A stretch of 64,000 bases of DNA from Streptomyces sp. NBC_00523 (GCF_036346615.1 NZ_CP107836.1:4960001-5024000); one strand, 5' to 3'. Positions 24,754-33,476 are shown, numbered from the stretch's first letter. Program-made: numbers and translations. The notes: generated from the letters alone by a model not told the origin.

Positions 24754-25737
24754 ATGAACCTGAAATCCGTCGGCCGCGTGGTGCTCACCGCCCTGCCGTT
24801 CCTGCTCGCGCTCGCCGTCGACCTGCTGCTCTTCGCCACCCGCCGCGACCGGCTGCCCGACCGGCTGGCCAGCCACTTCGTGGGCAACGGCCGGGTGGAC
24901 GACTACTCCGGCCAGACCTCGTACCTGGTCGCCACCACACTCGTCCTGCTCGGCATCGGTCTCCTGTGGGCGCTGATGACGGGGTTCGGGAAGTTCGCCG
25001 GCGCGGCCTACCGGGTGACAGTCGCCCTCGGGTACGCCTTCGCCGCCTTCCTCGGCTACCTCATGGGGGCCGTGCTCCTCATCAACGTGGACGCCGTCGA
25101 GGACGCGCAGGGCCGGGGGCAGGACGTCCACTTCCCCCTGTGGCACCTGGCCGCCGCAGCCGGGGCGGCCGTCGTCGCCTTCGGGATCGGCTACCTCGTG
25201 GCGATGCTGACGCCGGTCCCCGAACCGGTCGCCGACGACGGACCCGAGGGGAGTGGCGAGCGCATCCCCCTGGGTGCCGGGGAGGTCGCCGGGTGGGGCC
25301 GGGGCGCCGGGTCCTGGTGGCTGCCGCTCACCGCGGTTCTGGTCATCGGCACCGGTATCGCCACGCTGTTCACGGCCAGTTGGCCCTTCGCCCTGCTTCC
25401 CCTCGTCCTCGGGCTGCTCATCGCGACCTTCGCCCGCCCGTACGTCATCGTGGACCGGCGCGGGATCACCGTCTCCGGGCTGCTCCCCTGGCCGCGTGTC
25501 CGGGTCCCGCTGGACCGGATCGAGGCGGCGGCCAGCCGCGACATCCGCCCGTTCACCGAGTACGGCGGCTGGGGGTACCGCATCCGGCCCGGGCGCAGCG
25601 GTGTCATGATCCGGTCGGGGGAGGGCATCGTGGCCCGGCTGACGAACGGCCGCGACTTCGCGGTGACCGTGGACGACTCGGCGACCGGGGCCGCCCTCCT
25701 CAACACCCTGATCGACCAGCGCCGAACGGACCACTGA
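24754..25737 (+). CDS. DUF1648-type integral membrane protein
   Basis: A 327-residue protein from ATG 24754 (MNLKSVGRVVLTALPFLLAL). About six helices in two groups surround a polar stretch. The early segment RLPDRLASHFVGNGRVD is the DUF1648 hallmark, where a conserved HF/NxxG turn follows the first helix. The C-terminal third (about 225-327) looks like a soluble beta domain (RPYVIVDRRGITVSGLLPW, WGYRIRPGRSGVMI). In this family the role is unclear; it is often paired with a YtrA-type GntR repressor, as here, two bases downstream. Confidence 0.8.
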   Translation: MNLKSVGRVVLTALPFLLALAVDLLLFATRRDRLPDRLASHFVGNGRVDDYSGQTSYLVATTLVLLGIGLLWALMTGFGKFAGAAYRVTVALGYAFAAFLGYLMGAVLLINVDAVEDAQGRGQDVHFPLWHLAAAAGAAVVAFGIGYLVAMLTPVPEPVADDGPEGSGERIPLGAGEVAGWGRGAGSWWLPLTAVLVIGTGIATLFTASWPFALLPLVLGLLIATFARPYVIVDRRGITVSGLLPWPRVRVPLDRIEAAASRDIRPFTEYGGWGYRIRPGRSGVMIRSGEGIVARLTNGRDFAVTVDDSATGAALLNTLIDQRRTDH

Positions 25738-25739
25738 CC

Positions 25740-26099
25740 ATGCTCTTCCGGGTCGACCCCACCTCCACCGTGCCGCTCGGCGACCAGATCGCCGCCTGTG
25801 TGCGGCGCGCCGTGGCCGAAGGCGCGGCGGCCCCCGGTGAACGGCTGCCCGCCGCCCGCGTCCTGGCCGAATCGCTCGGCGTCAACGTGCACACGGTGCT
25901 GCGGGGCTACCAGCGGCTGCGCGAGGAGGGCCTGATCGAGCTGCGCCGGGGCCGGGGCGCGGCCATCGCGGACGGCGCGTCCCCGCACCGCGCCCGCCTC
26001 CTCGAACGGGTCCGCGAGACCGTCGGCGAGGCCCGGGGCCTGGGGCTCACGGTGGACGAACTGCTGACCCTGGTCCGTACCGAATACGGCACCGGCTGA
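25740..26099 (+). CDS. YtrA-subfamily GntR transcriptional regulator
   Basis: A 119-residue regulator with a winged helix (TVPLGDQIAACVRRAVAEG, LAESLGVNVHTVLRGYQRL, EEGLIELRRGRGAAI) and only a short helical tail, as in the YtrA subgroup, which lacks a large ligand domain. It begins two bases after the membrane-protein stop, so it is in one operon. The palindrome at 24720 is its probable binding site, giving autorepression. Confidence 0.88.
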   Translation: MLFRVDPTSTVPLGDQIAACVRRAVAEGAAAPGERLPAARVLAESLGVNVHTVLRGYQRLREEGLIELRRGRGAAIADGASPHRARLLERVRETVGEARGLGLTVDELLTLVRTEYGTG

Positions 26100-26107
26100 C
26101 GGCACAC

Positions 26108-26142
26108 CGATGGGCCGCCCCGTTCTGCGGGGCGGCCCATCG
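26108..26142. terminator. Bidirectional terminator
   Basis: CGATGGGCCGCCCCG pairs with CGGGGCGGCCCATCG around a 5-nt loop, between the convergent GntR and snapalysin genes. Confidence 0.85.
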
Positions 26143-26164
26143 GCGCGTGTGCGAGCGGAACGGG

Positions 26165-26824
26165 TCAGGAACGGGCGTCCGCGAGCGCGGCCGCGAAGCC
26201 GTTCTGCCAGAGGTAGTTCACCTGGCTGCGCTCATTGGCGTCCGGATACGGGTTGGTGCAGGACGGGCCGGGGCCGCCGCCGGACATCAGCTCGCTGCAC
26301 GGGCCCGAGTAGTGGTCCGGCAGGCCGAGCACGTGCCCGGTCTCGTGGGTGGTGACCCGGGTCGAGTCGTACTGCTGGTTCTGCGCGTAGTCCAGGAAGA
26401 TGTAGCCGTTGCCGTGCCCGTCGGTGCTCGCGTACGAGCCGCTGGGGTCGTTGCCCTCGTAGTACGAGAAGTCGGCGTTCGAGCCCTCCTGGAGCCGGAC
26501 GTTGGAGACCGAGCCGTTCCAGATCGAGGCGCTGTTGGCTATCTGGGTGCGGAAGCTCGGGGCGTTCGCGGTGCTGTAGACGATGGTGACGGACTGGGCG
26601 CCCGGGTTGGCGGCCCGCTTCTCGGCCACCGACTTCGCGACCGCCTCGAAGAACGCCTTGTTGGCGGCGGCGCTCTCGTGCGAGTCGGAGGGGCCGGTGA
26701 ACGCCACGTGGGGGGCCGTGGCGGCGGTGTCCGGAACGGCGACGGCGGGGGCCGTGCCGAACGCGGCGGCGAGCGAGAGGCCGAGTCCGAGCACGGCCGA
26801 CATGACGGTCCTGGGGTGTCTCAT
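26165..26824 (-). CDS. snpA: Snapalysin, secreted small zinc metalloprotease (M7)
   Basis: A 219-residue preproprotein. A signal peptide (MRHPRTVMSAVLGLGLSLAA, cleavage near residues 28-30) and short propeptide precede the catalytic domain. The zinc site is HETGHVLGLPD with His160, Glu161, His164 and a third ligand Asp170, the M7 hallmark. Two further cysteines (in GPCSELM and GPSCTNP) can form a disulfide. It is a neutral protease secreted to the medium. A LysR-type gene is divergent, as in the snpA/snpR arrangement of other Streptomyces. Confidence 0.93.
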   Translation of the reverse strand: MRHPRTVMSAVLGLGLSLAAAFGTAPAVAVPDTAATAPHVAFTGPSDSHESAAANKAFFEAVAKSVAEKRAANPGAQSVTIVYSTANAPSFRTQIANSASIWNGSVSNVRLQEGSNADFSYYEGNDPSGSYASTDGHGNGYIFLDYAQNQQYDSTRVTTHETGHVLGLPDHYSGPCSELMSGGGPGPSCTNPYPDANERSQVNYLWQNGFAAALADARS

Positions 26825-26939
26825 GTGGGGGGTCTCCTACCAGTTACCTGTCAGAGGAACCCGTCCGATGATCGGACTCGGACGGGGGCGGTACGGAGAG
26901 AGTGTCGGGGAAGCGGAGCCCGCGCGGATGATGTCAGCC

Positions 26940-26962
26940 GGTGATAACGCGGCCCTATCGCC
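26940..26962. promoter_or_regulatory. LysR-type operator between snpA and its regulator
   Basis: GGTGATA-N9-TATCGCC is a near-perfect inverted repeat (6 of 7) fitting the LysR-type dyad. It lies in the 257-bp divergent intergenic region. Confidence 0.5.
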
Positions 26963-27081
26963 CTCGTGTGCACATCTCGTGCACGTCTGCGGTTCCCATG
27001 CCCAACCGACGCTGAATTGCTCGCTTTTGACGGGATTACGGCCCATGGTGCGCCCGGACGGCCCGCCCTAATCTCGGCACC

Positions 27082-28026
27082 ATGGAGCTTGAGGTGAGAC
27101 ACCTCAGGGCGCTGTGCGCCATCGCCGACAGCGGCAGCCTGCACCGGGCGGCCCGCACCCTGGGCGTGAGCCAGCCCGCGCTCACCACCCAGCTGCGCCG
27201 GATCGAGAACGCGCTCGGCGCCGAACTCTTCAGCCGCGAACGCACCGGCTGCCGCCCCACCCTCCTCGGCCGCGCCGTCCTCAGCCGCGCCCGCCCCCTG
27301 GTCCACGGCATGAGCGCCCTGGTCAGCGACGCGAAGGCGGAGGCGGCGGCCGTCGAAGGGCCCCGGCTGCGCATCGGCTGCACCGCCAGCCGGGTCATCG
27401 GCGGCTGGCTGCGCCGACTACGGGTGAGGCTGCCCGGGACCGACATCTCGCTGAGGGTCGACGTCTCTGCCCACGCCCTCCTCCGCGCGGTCGACGCCGG
27501 ACGGCTCGACGTGGCCTTCGTGCACGAGGTGGAGGGCTGCCCGCTCGCCGTCCCGGACGGGCTGGAACAGCGGGTCCTGGTGGACCGCGAACCGCAGTTC
27601 GTCTCCATGGCCCGCGACCACCCGGCCGCCGCGCTGCCGGTGGTGGATCTGGCGGACCTGGCCGCCGACCGGTGGATGGTCGACCCCACGGTGGACGGCG
27701 AATGGGACGGGCTGCGCCGGATGTTCAGCGAAGCCGGGCTGGCGCCCGTGGTGCTCCACGGCGACTACCTCACCGCCGCCTCCCTCGTCGTCCTCGGCGA
27801 GGCGGTCGCCCCCTGCCAGCCGACCTCGGGCCCCCGCGACGACATGGCGATCCGCCCGCTGCGCGACGACCCGCTCGCGGTCCGGCTGCTCCTTGTCTCC
27901 CGGCCCGGCGCGGACATGACCGCGGTCTACGCGGAGCTGGAGGCCGCCTACCGGGACGCGGCGCGACGGGTGGCCGGATACCACCAGTGGCTGCTGCGCC
28001 ACCGCAGCCCGCTGGCCCTGTCCTGA
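27082..28026 (+). CDS. LysR-family activator of snapalysin (SnpR/MprR-type)
   Basis: A 314-residue LysR regulator. The N-terminal helix-turn-helix is typical (ALCAIADSGSLHRAARTLGV, SQPALTTQLRRIENALGAEL). The effector domain spans about residues 90-300 (LRIGCTASRVIGGWL, DVAFVHEVEGCPLAV). Start ATG 27082. Placement divergent from snpA matches the known protease activator. It probably binds the dyad at 26940 and controls both genes; the signal is unknown. Confidence 0.87.
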   Translation: MELEVRHLRALCAIADSGSLHRAARTLGVSQPALTTQLRRIENALGAELFSRERTGCRPTLLGRAVLSRARPLVHGMSALVSDAKAEAAAVEGPRLRIGCTASRVIGGWLRRLRVRLPGTDISLRVDVSAHALLRAVDAGRLDVAFVHEVEGCPLAVPDGLEQRVLVDREPQFVSMARDHPAAALPVVDLADLAADRWMVDPTVDGEWDGLRRMFSEAGLAPVVLHGDYLTAASLVVLGEAVAPCQPTSGPRDDMAIRPLRDDPLAVRLLLVSRPGADMTAVYAELEAAYRDAARRVAGYHQWLLRHRSPLALS

Positions 28027-28034
28027 GGAGGAGG

Positions 28035-28067
28035 CGCCCGGGCGGACGGAGTTCCCGCCTCCGGGCG
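28035..28067 (+). terminator. Imperfect hairpin after the LysR gene
   Basis: CGCCCGGGCGG pairs with CCGCCTCCGGGCG with a two-base bulge. Possible terminator. Confidence 0.4.
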
Positions 28068-28125
28068 ATTCAGCCGAGAGCGTGGGCCGTTCCGGACCGG
28101 GCCGCGACAGGGCAGAGTCGGGGAC

Positions 28126-29163
28126 ATGAGGCTTCTGATGCTGGGCGGTACGGAGTTCGTCGGGCGGGCCGTGACCGAGGCGGCCCTCGTGCGCGGCTGG
28201 CAGGTCACGGTCTTCCACCGGGGCCACCACGCGCCCCCGCCCGGGGCCGACGGGATCATCGGCGACCGCACCGCGGAGAACGGCCTGGCCGCACTCGCCG
28301 CCGCCGACGGTCCCACCTGGGACCTGGTGGTCGACACCTGGAGCGGCGCGCCCTCGGCGGTGCGCGACGCCGCCCGGCTGCTCTCCGCCCGGGCCGCCCG
28401 CTATACATACATATCGAGCCGTTCCGTCTACGACTACCCGACCCCGGCGGGCCTCACCGAGGACGGCCCCGTCGTGGCGGGCGCCTCGCCGGACGCCGGT
28501 GACGACCAGTCGTACGCCCTGGCCAAGCGCGGCGGCGAACTGGCCGCCCAGGACGCCTTCGGCGACCGCGCCCTCCTGGCCAGGGCGGGCCTGATCCTCG
28601 GCCCCTGGGAGAACATCGGCCGACTGCCCTGGTGGCTGAACCGGATCGCCCGCGGCGGCCCGGTCCTGGCCCCCGGCACCCCGGACGCGAACATCCAGTA
28701 CATCGACGCCCGCGACCTCGCCGCGTGGGTGCTCGACGCGGCGGAACGCGGGCTGCACGGCCCGTACAACCTGGTCAGCCGGCCCGGGCACACCACCATG
28801 GGCGGACTGCTCGACGCCTGTGTGCGCGCCACCGGTTCGGACGCCGAACTGCGCTGGACCCCGGCGGAGAAGATCCTCGCGGCGGGCGTCGAGCCGTGGA
28901 CCGACCTGCCGGTGTGGCTGCCGCCGGGGGAGACGTACGACGCCCTCCACCAGGGCGACGTCGGGCTCGCCCACGCGGCCGGGCTGCGCTGCCGCCCGGT
29001 CGAGGAGACCGTCGCGGACACCTGGGCCTGGCTGCGCGAGCTGGGCGGTACGGCTCCGCAGCGCCCCGACCGCCCCGCCGTGGGCCTCGCCCCGGAGACG
29101 GAGGCGAAGCTGCTAGGCCCTGTCGTCACATTCCCGTCTGCCGGGCGGACGACGGGAATGTGA
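28126..29163 (+). CDS. NAD-dependent epimerase/dehydratase-like protein with altered C-terminus
   Basis: A 345-residue extended SDR protein. The Rossmann loop is MRLLMLGGTEFVGRAVTEAA; later segments include YTYISSRSVYDYPTP (family Ser/Tyr region), SYALAKRGGELAAQDAFGDR and IQYIDARDLAAWVLDAAE. It would oxidise or epimerise an unknown substrate with NAD(P). The final residues (GPVVTFPSAGRTTGM) and the stop codon lie inside a 64-bp palindromic insertion at 29113. Removing the insertion but keeping one CTAG would end the protein as KLLAG. The native C-terminus was therefore probably replaced, with little effect on the fold. Confidence 0.83.
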   Translation: MRLLMLGGTEFVGRAVTEAALVRGWQVTVFHRGHHAPPPGADGIIGDRTAENGLAALAAADGPTWDLVVDTWSGAPSAVRDAARLLSARAARYTYISSRSVYDYPTPAGLTEDGPVVAGASPDAGDDQSYALAKRGGELAAQDAFGDRALLARAGLILGPWENIGRLPWWLNRIARGGPVLAPGTPDANIQYIDARDLAAWVLDAAERGLHGPYNLVSRPGHTTMGGLLDACVRATGSDAELRWTPAEKILAAGVEPWTDLPVWLPPGETYDALHQGDVGLAHAAGLRCRPVEETVADTWAWLRELGGTAPQRPDRPAVGLAPETEAKLLGPVVTFPSAGRTTGM

Positions 29164-29176
29164 CGACAGGGCCTAG
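29113..29176. mobile_element. 64-bp MITE-like palindrome with CTAG ends
   Basis: Two perfect 26-bp inverted arms, beginning CTAGGCCCTGTCGTCACATT, flank a 12-nt centre. The ends resemble IS5/IS427-group termini known in Streptomyces, which target CTAG. No transposase is inside, so it would move only in trans. It inserted at the 3' end of the epimerase gene and supplies its stop codon. It may also act as a terminator hairpin. Confidence 0.75.
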
Positions 29177-29265
29177 CGGGCTGAGGACCTGGCCGCCGCG
29201 CCGACGCGGCGAGCGGTTATCCACAGGCTCCGCGCCGTGGCCCGTCGCGGCGTTAGCCTCGGGCC

Positions 29266-29622
29266 ATGGCCGAACTGCTGCACCTCACCGAAGGACCGCT
29301 CTGGGAGGCGGCCCGCGGGATCGGGACGTACGAGATGTCCACCCGCGGCCGCACCCTGCACGAAGAGGGCTTCATCCACTGCTCGCTGCCCCACCAGCTG
29401 CCCGGGGTGGCCGAGTTCCTGTACGGCGCGGAGAGCCGGGCCGGAGCCGCCGACCAAGAGCTCGTGGTCCTCGTCATCGACCCCGCACGGCTCACCGCGC
29501 CCCTGCGGTACGAGGCGGCGGTGCCGGGCGGCGAGGAGTTCCCGCACATCTACGGACCGCTTCCCGTCGACGCGGTCGTCGAGGTGCGTCCCTGGCCGTC
29601 CGAGGAGGGCACCCCCGCATGA
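29266..29622 (+). CDS. DUF952 family protein
   Basis: A 118-residue soluble protein (MAELLHLTEGPLWEAARG, HEEGFIHCSLPHQLPGVAEF, LVVLVIDPARLTAPLRYE, FPHIYGPLPVDAVVEV). This is the DUF952 pattern: an ART-like small fold with the conserved GFIHCS and PHIYGPL segments. Biochemical function is unknown. Its stop overlaps the start of the next gene by ATGA, so the two form a coupled pair. Confidence 0.88.
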   Translation: MAELLHLTEGPLWEAARGIGTYEMSTRGRTLHEEGFIHCSLPHQLPGVAEFLYGAESRAGAADQELVVLVIDPARLTAPLRYEAAVPGGEEFPHIYGPLPVDAVVEVRPWPSEEGTPA

Positions 29623-30542
29623 GCCCCGATTCCGCCTCCGGGCCCGTCACCAGCGGTCCCCCCACCGCCGTCACCGGAGCGAGCGGCGCGCTCGGCGGCC
29701 GCGTCGCGACCCGGCTGGTCCGGGCGGGCGTCCCCGTCCGGCTGCTCGGCCGCGACCCGTCCCGGCTGCCCGTCCTCCCCGGCGCCGACCTCGCACCGCC
29801 CGCGCCCTACGGCGACGGCGAGGCCATGCGGCGCGCCCTCGCCGGGGCGCACACCCTGTTCCTCGTCTCGGCGCACGAGAGCCCCGACCGGGTCCGGGAG
29901 CACACGACGGCGGTGGACGCGGCGGTCGCGGCCGGCGTCGAACGCATCGTGTACGTCTCCTTCCTGGGCGCCGCCCCCGACGCCACGTTCACCTTCGCCC
30001 GGGACCACTGGCACACCGAGGCGCACATCCGGACCGCCGACGTCCGGTACACCTTCCTGCGCGACAGCTGGTATCTCGCCGGGCTCCCCGCCATGACCGG
30101 CGCCGACGGCGTGCTGCGCGGCCCCGCCGGGGACGGCCGGGTCGCCGCCGTCGCCCACGAGGACATCGCCGACGCCGCGACCGCCGTGCTCCTCGCGGAC
30201 ACCGACGCGACCGGCCCCTCGCACGACGGCCGCACCTACGACCTGACCGGCCCCGAGGCGTTCACGCTCGCCGAGGCCGCGGAGGAGCTGAGCCGGGTCA
30301 CCGGACGGGCCGTCAGCTATGTGCCGGAGACCCGCGAGGAGGCGTACGCCTCACGGACGGGCTACGGGGCCCAGGACTGGGAGGTGGCCGGCTGGGTCAC
30401 CTCGTACGAGGCCATCGCGGCCGGGGAGATGGACACCGTCTCGGACGCCGTCCCGACCCTGACCGGCCGCCCCGCCACGGACCTGGCCACCTATCTGCGC
30501 GAACACCCCGACAGCTACCGCCACCTCCTGAAGCAGGGCTGA
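29619..30542 (+). CDS. NmrA/SDR-type NAD(P)-binding oxidoreductase
   Basis: A 307-residue atypical SDR with the dinucleotide loop AVTGASGALGGRVATRL at residues 17-33. Later it has HTLFLVSAHESPDR, ERIVYVSFLGAAPDATFTFA and TFLRDSWYLAGLP. It lacks a clear YxxxK and resembles QorB/YtfG-like quinone reductases and NmrA proteins. It is probably a cytoplasmic NAD(P)H-dependent reductase or sensor. It is translationally coupled to the DUF952 gene and followed five bases later by a nucleotidyltransferase gene. Confidence 0.83.
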   Translation: MSPDSASGPVTSGPPTAVTGASGALGGRVATRLVRAGVPVRLLGRDPSRLPVLPGADLAPPAPYGDGEAMRRALAGAHTLFLVSAHESPDRVREHTTAVDAAVAAGVERIVYVSFLGAAPDATFTFARDHWHTEAHIRTADVRYTFLRDSWYLAGLPAMTGADGVLRGPAGDGRVAAVAHEDIADAATAVLLADTDATGPSHDGRTYDLTGPEAFTLAEAAEELSRVTGRAVSYVPETREEAYASRTGYGAQDWEVAGWVTSYEAIAAGEMDTVSDAVPTLTGRPATDLATYLREHPDSYRHLLKQG

Positions 30543-30547
30543 CCGCC

Positions 30548-31171
30548 ATGCGCACGGAAACCCCCTGGGGCGTCTGGGACCCGCCGCCGCTCGCCGACGC
30601 CGTCCGCCTGCTCGCCCCGCTGCGCGCCCCGTGGTGGATCGCCGGAGGGTACGCGGTCGAGCTGGCGGTGGGCCGTGCCTACCGGGAGCACGGGGACATC
30701 GATGTGCTCCTGCTGCGCCGCGACCAGGCGGAGGCGCAGCGGGTCCTGGCCGGCTGGGAGTGGTGGGCCGCCGATCCGCCGGGCACACTGCGGCCCTGGC
30801 GCCCCGGCGAGACCCTGCCCGCCGCCGTCCACGACATCTGGTGCCGGCCGGGGCCGGACGAGCCGTGGCGGTTGCAGTTCATGCTGGACGACACGGACGG
30901 CGACGACTGGGTGTTCCGCCGCGACCCCCGGGTCCGCCTCCCGCTGGAGCGGCTGGGCCGGGTCGCGCCGGACGGCGTGCCCTACCTCGCGCCCGAGATC
31001 CAGCTCCTCTACAAGTCCAAGTCCCGGCGGCCCAAGGACGAGCGGGACTTCGAGGAGGCGCTGCCGGTTCTGGACGACCACGGGCGCGCCTGGCTGGCCG
31101 AGACGATCACCCTGGCCGAGGGCGCGGACCACCCGTGGGCGGTCCGGCTGCGGGCGGCACTCGCGGAGTGA
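30548..31171 (+). CDS. Aminoglycoside adenylyltransferase-like nucleotidyltransferase
   Basis: A 207-residue protein. PWWIAGGYAVELAVGRAY followed by REHGDIDVLLLRRDQ gives the GG...H.DID signature of the nucleotidyltransferase superfamily (ANT(2'')-like). LAPEIQLLYKSKSRRPKDERDF carries the conserved lysines and Asp. It could adenylate a small molecule or nucleic acid; resistance is only a possibility, as many chromosomal relatives have no known substrate. It is third in the DUF952-SDR operon. Confidence 0.78.
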   Translation: MRTETPWGVWDPPPLADAVRLLAPLRAPWWIAGGYAVELAVGRAYREHGDIDVLLLRRDQAEAQRVLAGWEWWAADPPGTLRPWRPGETLPAAVHDIWCRPGPDEPWRLQFMLDDTDGDDWVFRRDPRVRLPLERLGRVAPDGVPYLAPEIQLLYKSKSRRPKDERDFEEALPVLDDHGRAWLAETITLAEGADHPWAVRLRAALAE

Positions 31172-31269
31172 GAAGGGGGGGCGACCCAGCGGCCCCGGGC
31201 CCGTCTCCGTAAGCGCGCCCCCCGCCTCCGTAAGCGCACCGCCCTCACCCTGCGTAAGGCACCCCACCC

Positions 31270-31881
31270 TCACCTCACGTACGCCCCCGCCTTCGCCGCC
31301 AGGACCGCCGCGTCGGCGGCGCGGTCGGCGGCCGCCTCGTCCAGCGGGTCGCCGCTGGCCAGCAGGCGGTAGTAGAGCGGCGCGGAGACCGCGCGTACGA
31401 CCTCGTCCGCGTCCGTGCCGGACGGCAGTTCGCCCCGCTCGACGGCCTCGGTGACACAGCCGGCCCACTCCTCGACCCGGATCGCGTAGAAGCGGTGCAG
31501 CGCCTGGGCGGTACGCGGATCGCAGGTCGCCGCCGCGATCACCGAGCGGAACAGCGCGCCCTGGCGCGGATCGGTCAGCGTCTTCAGCACCAGCCGCGCG
31601 TTCGCCCTGAGGTCACCCTCCAGCGAGCCGGTCCGCGCGCGCGGCGACGACTGCTCGGCCATGTCGTCCAGCAGGTCCGCGATGAGACCGGTGGGCGAGG
31701 CCCAGCGCCGGTAGACGGTCGTCTTCCCGACCTCCGCGCGGCGCGCCACATCGGCGAGGTCGAGGCGGTCGAAGCCGTGCTCGGCCAGCGCGTCGCCCGC
31801 CGCGCGCAGGACGGCCTCGCGCACCCGGGCAGTCCGCCCGCCGGGCCGTACGGTGCCCGGTTCCACGCTCTCGGAAGCCAT
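31270..31881 (-). CDS. TetR-family repressor, probably of the adjacent MFS pump
   Basis: A 203-residue TetR regulator. The N-terminal helix-turn-helix is VREAVLRAAGDALAEHGFD followed by LADVARRAEVGKTTVYRRW; the ligand-binding C-terminal domain is all-helical (TetR_C-like). It is divergent from the MFS efflux gene and shares a 127-bp region with a repeat-containing operator at 31936. This is the standard layout for a drug-inducible repressor/pump pair. Confidence 0.9.
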   Translation of the reverse strand: MASESVEPGTVRPGGRTARVREAVLRAAGDALAEHGFDRLDLADVARRAEVGKTTVYRRWASPTGLIADLLDDMAEQSSPRARTGSLEGDLRANARLVLKTLTDPRQGALFRSVIAAATCDPRTAQALHRFYAIRVEEWAGCVTEAVERGELPSGTDADEVVRAVSAPLYYRLLASGDPLDEAAADRAADAAVLAAKAGAYVR

Positions 31882-31935
31882 AACGGGACTCCAGTTCCAT
31901 TAACGAGCATTCCTCTGCTACGGTCACTCCATCTT

Positions 31936-31955
31936 AACGGAACCACGGAACCGTT
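31936..31955. promoter_or_regulatory. Probable TetR operator
   Basis: AACGGAACCACGGAACCGTT: outer inverted repeat AACGG/CCGTT enclosing two tandem ACGGAACC copies, midway between the divergent tetR and MFS genes. Confidence 0.6.
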
Positions 31956-32008
31956 TAGCTTTCGCGGTTCAGCTTCGCCGTTCAGCTTCCGTCCGAGGAG
32001 GGACGACC

Positions 32009-33460
32009 ATGTCCGCGCCCAGTCGCACCCCGTCACGCCCCGCACCCACCGCCTCCGTACCGCCGCCGTCCGCCCGGATGACCGGGCGCCAGAAGCTCGT
32101 CCTGGCCCTGCTCCTCGGCGCGCAGTTCATGATCGCCGTGGACTTCTCGATCCTGAACGTCGCGCTGCCCGTCGTCGGGGAGGGGCTCGGCTTCGCGCTC
32201 CGGGACCTCCAGTGGATCGCCACCGCGTTCGCCCTCGCAGCCGCCGGTTTCACGCTGCTGTTCGGGCGCGTCGCCGACCTCGTCGGCCGTAAGCGCCTGT
32301 TCATCGCGGGCATGGCGGTCCTGGGCCTGTCCTCGCTGCTGGGCGGCCTGGCCACCTCGCCGGAGGTCCTGCTCACCGCCCGCGTGCTCCAGGGCCTCGC
32401 CACCGCCGCCGTCACGCCCGCCGGGCTCGCCCTGCTGACCACGGCGTTCAAGGAGGGCCCGCTGCGCGAACGCGCCCTGGGCCTCAACGGCGCCCTGATG
32501 TCCGCCGGGTTCACCGCGGGCGCGATCCTCGGCGGGCTCCTCACCGACCTGCTCTCCTGGCGGTGGGCCTTCCTGGTCAACGTGCCGGTCGCCGCCCTCG
32601 TCGTCGCCCTGGCCCCGGCCGTCATCGCCGACTCCCGCCCCGCCGAGCGCCCCCGGCTCGACGTCCCCGGCGCCGCGGCCGTCACCGGCGGCCTGCTGCT
32701 CCTCGTCTACGGGCTGACCCGGGCCGGGGCGACCGGCTGGACGACCCCCACCACCCTCGCGGCGCTCCTCGCCGGGCTCGCCCTGCTCGTCGCCTTCTGG
32801 TTCGTGGAGAAGCGGGCGACCGCGCCGCTCGTCCCCGTACGCATCCTCAAGCGCCGCAGCGTCATCTGGGGCAACGCCACCGGGCTCATCGCCTTCGTCA
32901 CCGAGACGTCCCTGGTGTTCCTGCTGACGCTCTACCTCCAGGAGGTCCTGGGCTACACCCCGCTCGCGACCGGTCTCTCCTTCGGCGTCCTGGGTATCGG
33001 TACCGTGATCGGCGGCACCCTCGGCGGCCGGGCGGTGGGCCGCTTCGGCAACCGGAGGACCATCGTCGCCGGGGGAGTCGTCCAGGCCCTCGCCACGCTC
33101 TCGCTGGTGGCGCTCGGGACGTCGGGCGCCTGGATCTGGCTGCTGCTGGCCGCCACGTTCATCGGGGGCATCGGCAACATGCTGATGATCGTCGGCTTCA
33201 TGGTCACCGCGACCTCGGGCCTCCCCGACGAGGAGCAGGGCCTCGCGACCGGCCTCGCCACGATGACCCAGCAGGTCGGCATAACCCTCGGCATCCCGGT
33301 CATGAGCGCCGTCGCGACCGCCCGGATGACCGCGCTGGGCGACACGGGGCCGTCCGGCATCCTGTCCGGGGTCTCGGTCGCCGTCCTGGTCAACTCGGCG
33401 CTGGTCCTTGCCGGAGCGGTGCTCGCGGGTGCGTTCCTGCGGACGCGGCGGGAGGGCTGA
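32009..33460 (+). CDS. MFS multidrug efflux transporter (DHA2/EmrB-QacA type)
   Basis: A 483-residue membrane protein with about 14 predicted helices. Family motifs are visible: FMIAVDFSILNVALPVVGEG in helix 1, the motif-A loop GRVADLVGRKRLFIAG, and RVLQGLATAAVTPAGLALL (motif C-like region). It uses the proton gradient to export drugs or metabolites. The ATG at 32009 has GAGGAGGGAC upstream. It is divergent from a TetR repressor, so likely induced by its own substrate. Confidence 0.92.
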   Translation: MSAPSRTPSRPAPTASVPPPSARMTGRQKLVLALLLGAQFMIAVDFSILNVALPVVGEGLGFALRDLQWIATAFALAAAGFTLLFGRVADLVGRKRLFIAGMAVLGLSSLLGGLATSPEVLLTARVLQGLATAAVTPAGLALLTTAFKEGPLRERALGLNGALMSAGFTAGAILGGLLTDLLSWRWAFLVNVPVAALVVALAPAVIADSRPAERPRLDVPGAAAVTGGLLLLVYGLTRAGATGWTTPTTLAALLAGLALLVAFWFVEKRATAPLVPVRILKRRSVIWGNATGLIAFVTETSLVFLLTLYLQEVLGYTPLATGLSFGVLGIGTVIGGTLGGRAVGRFGNRRTIVAGGVVQALATLSLVALGTSGAWIWLLLAATFIGGIGNMLMIVGFMVTATSGLPDEEQGLATGLATMTQQVGITLGIPVMSAVATARMTALGDTGPSGILSGVSVAVLVNSALVLAGAVLAGAFLRTRREG

Positions 33461-33476
33461 GGGGGCCGGCCCGACG

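Noticed and set aside
30548..31171. Calling the nucleotidyltransferase an antibiotic-resistance gene
   Set aside because: The fold is supported but the substrate is not; many relatives are not resistance enzymes.
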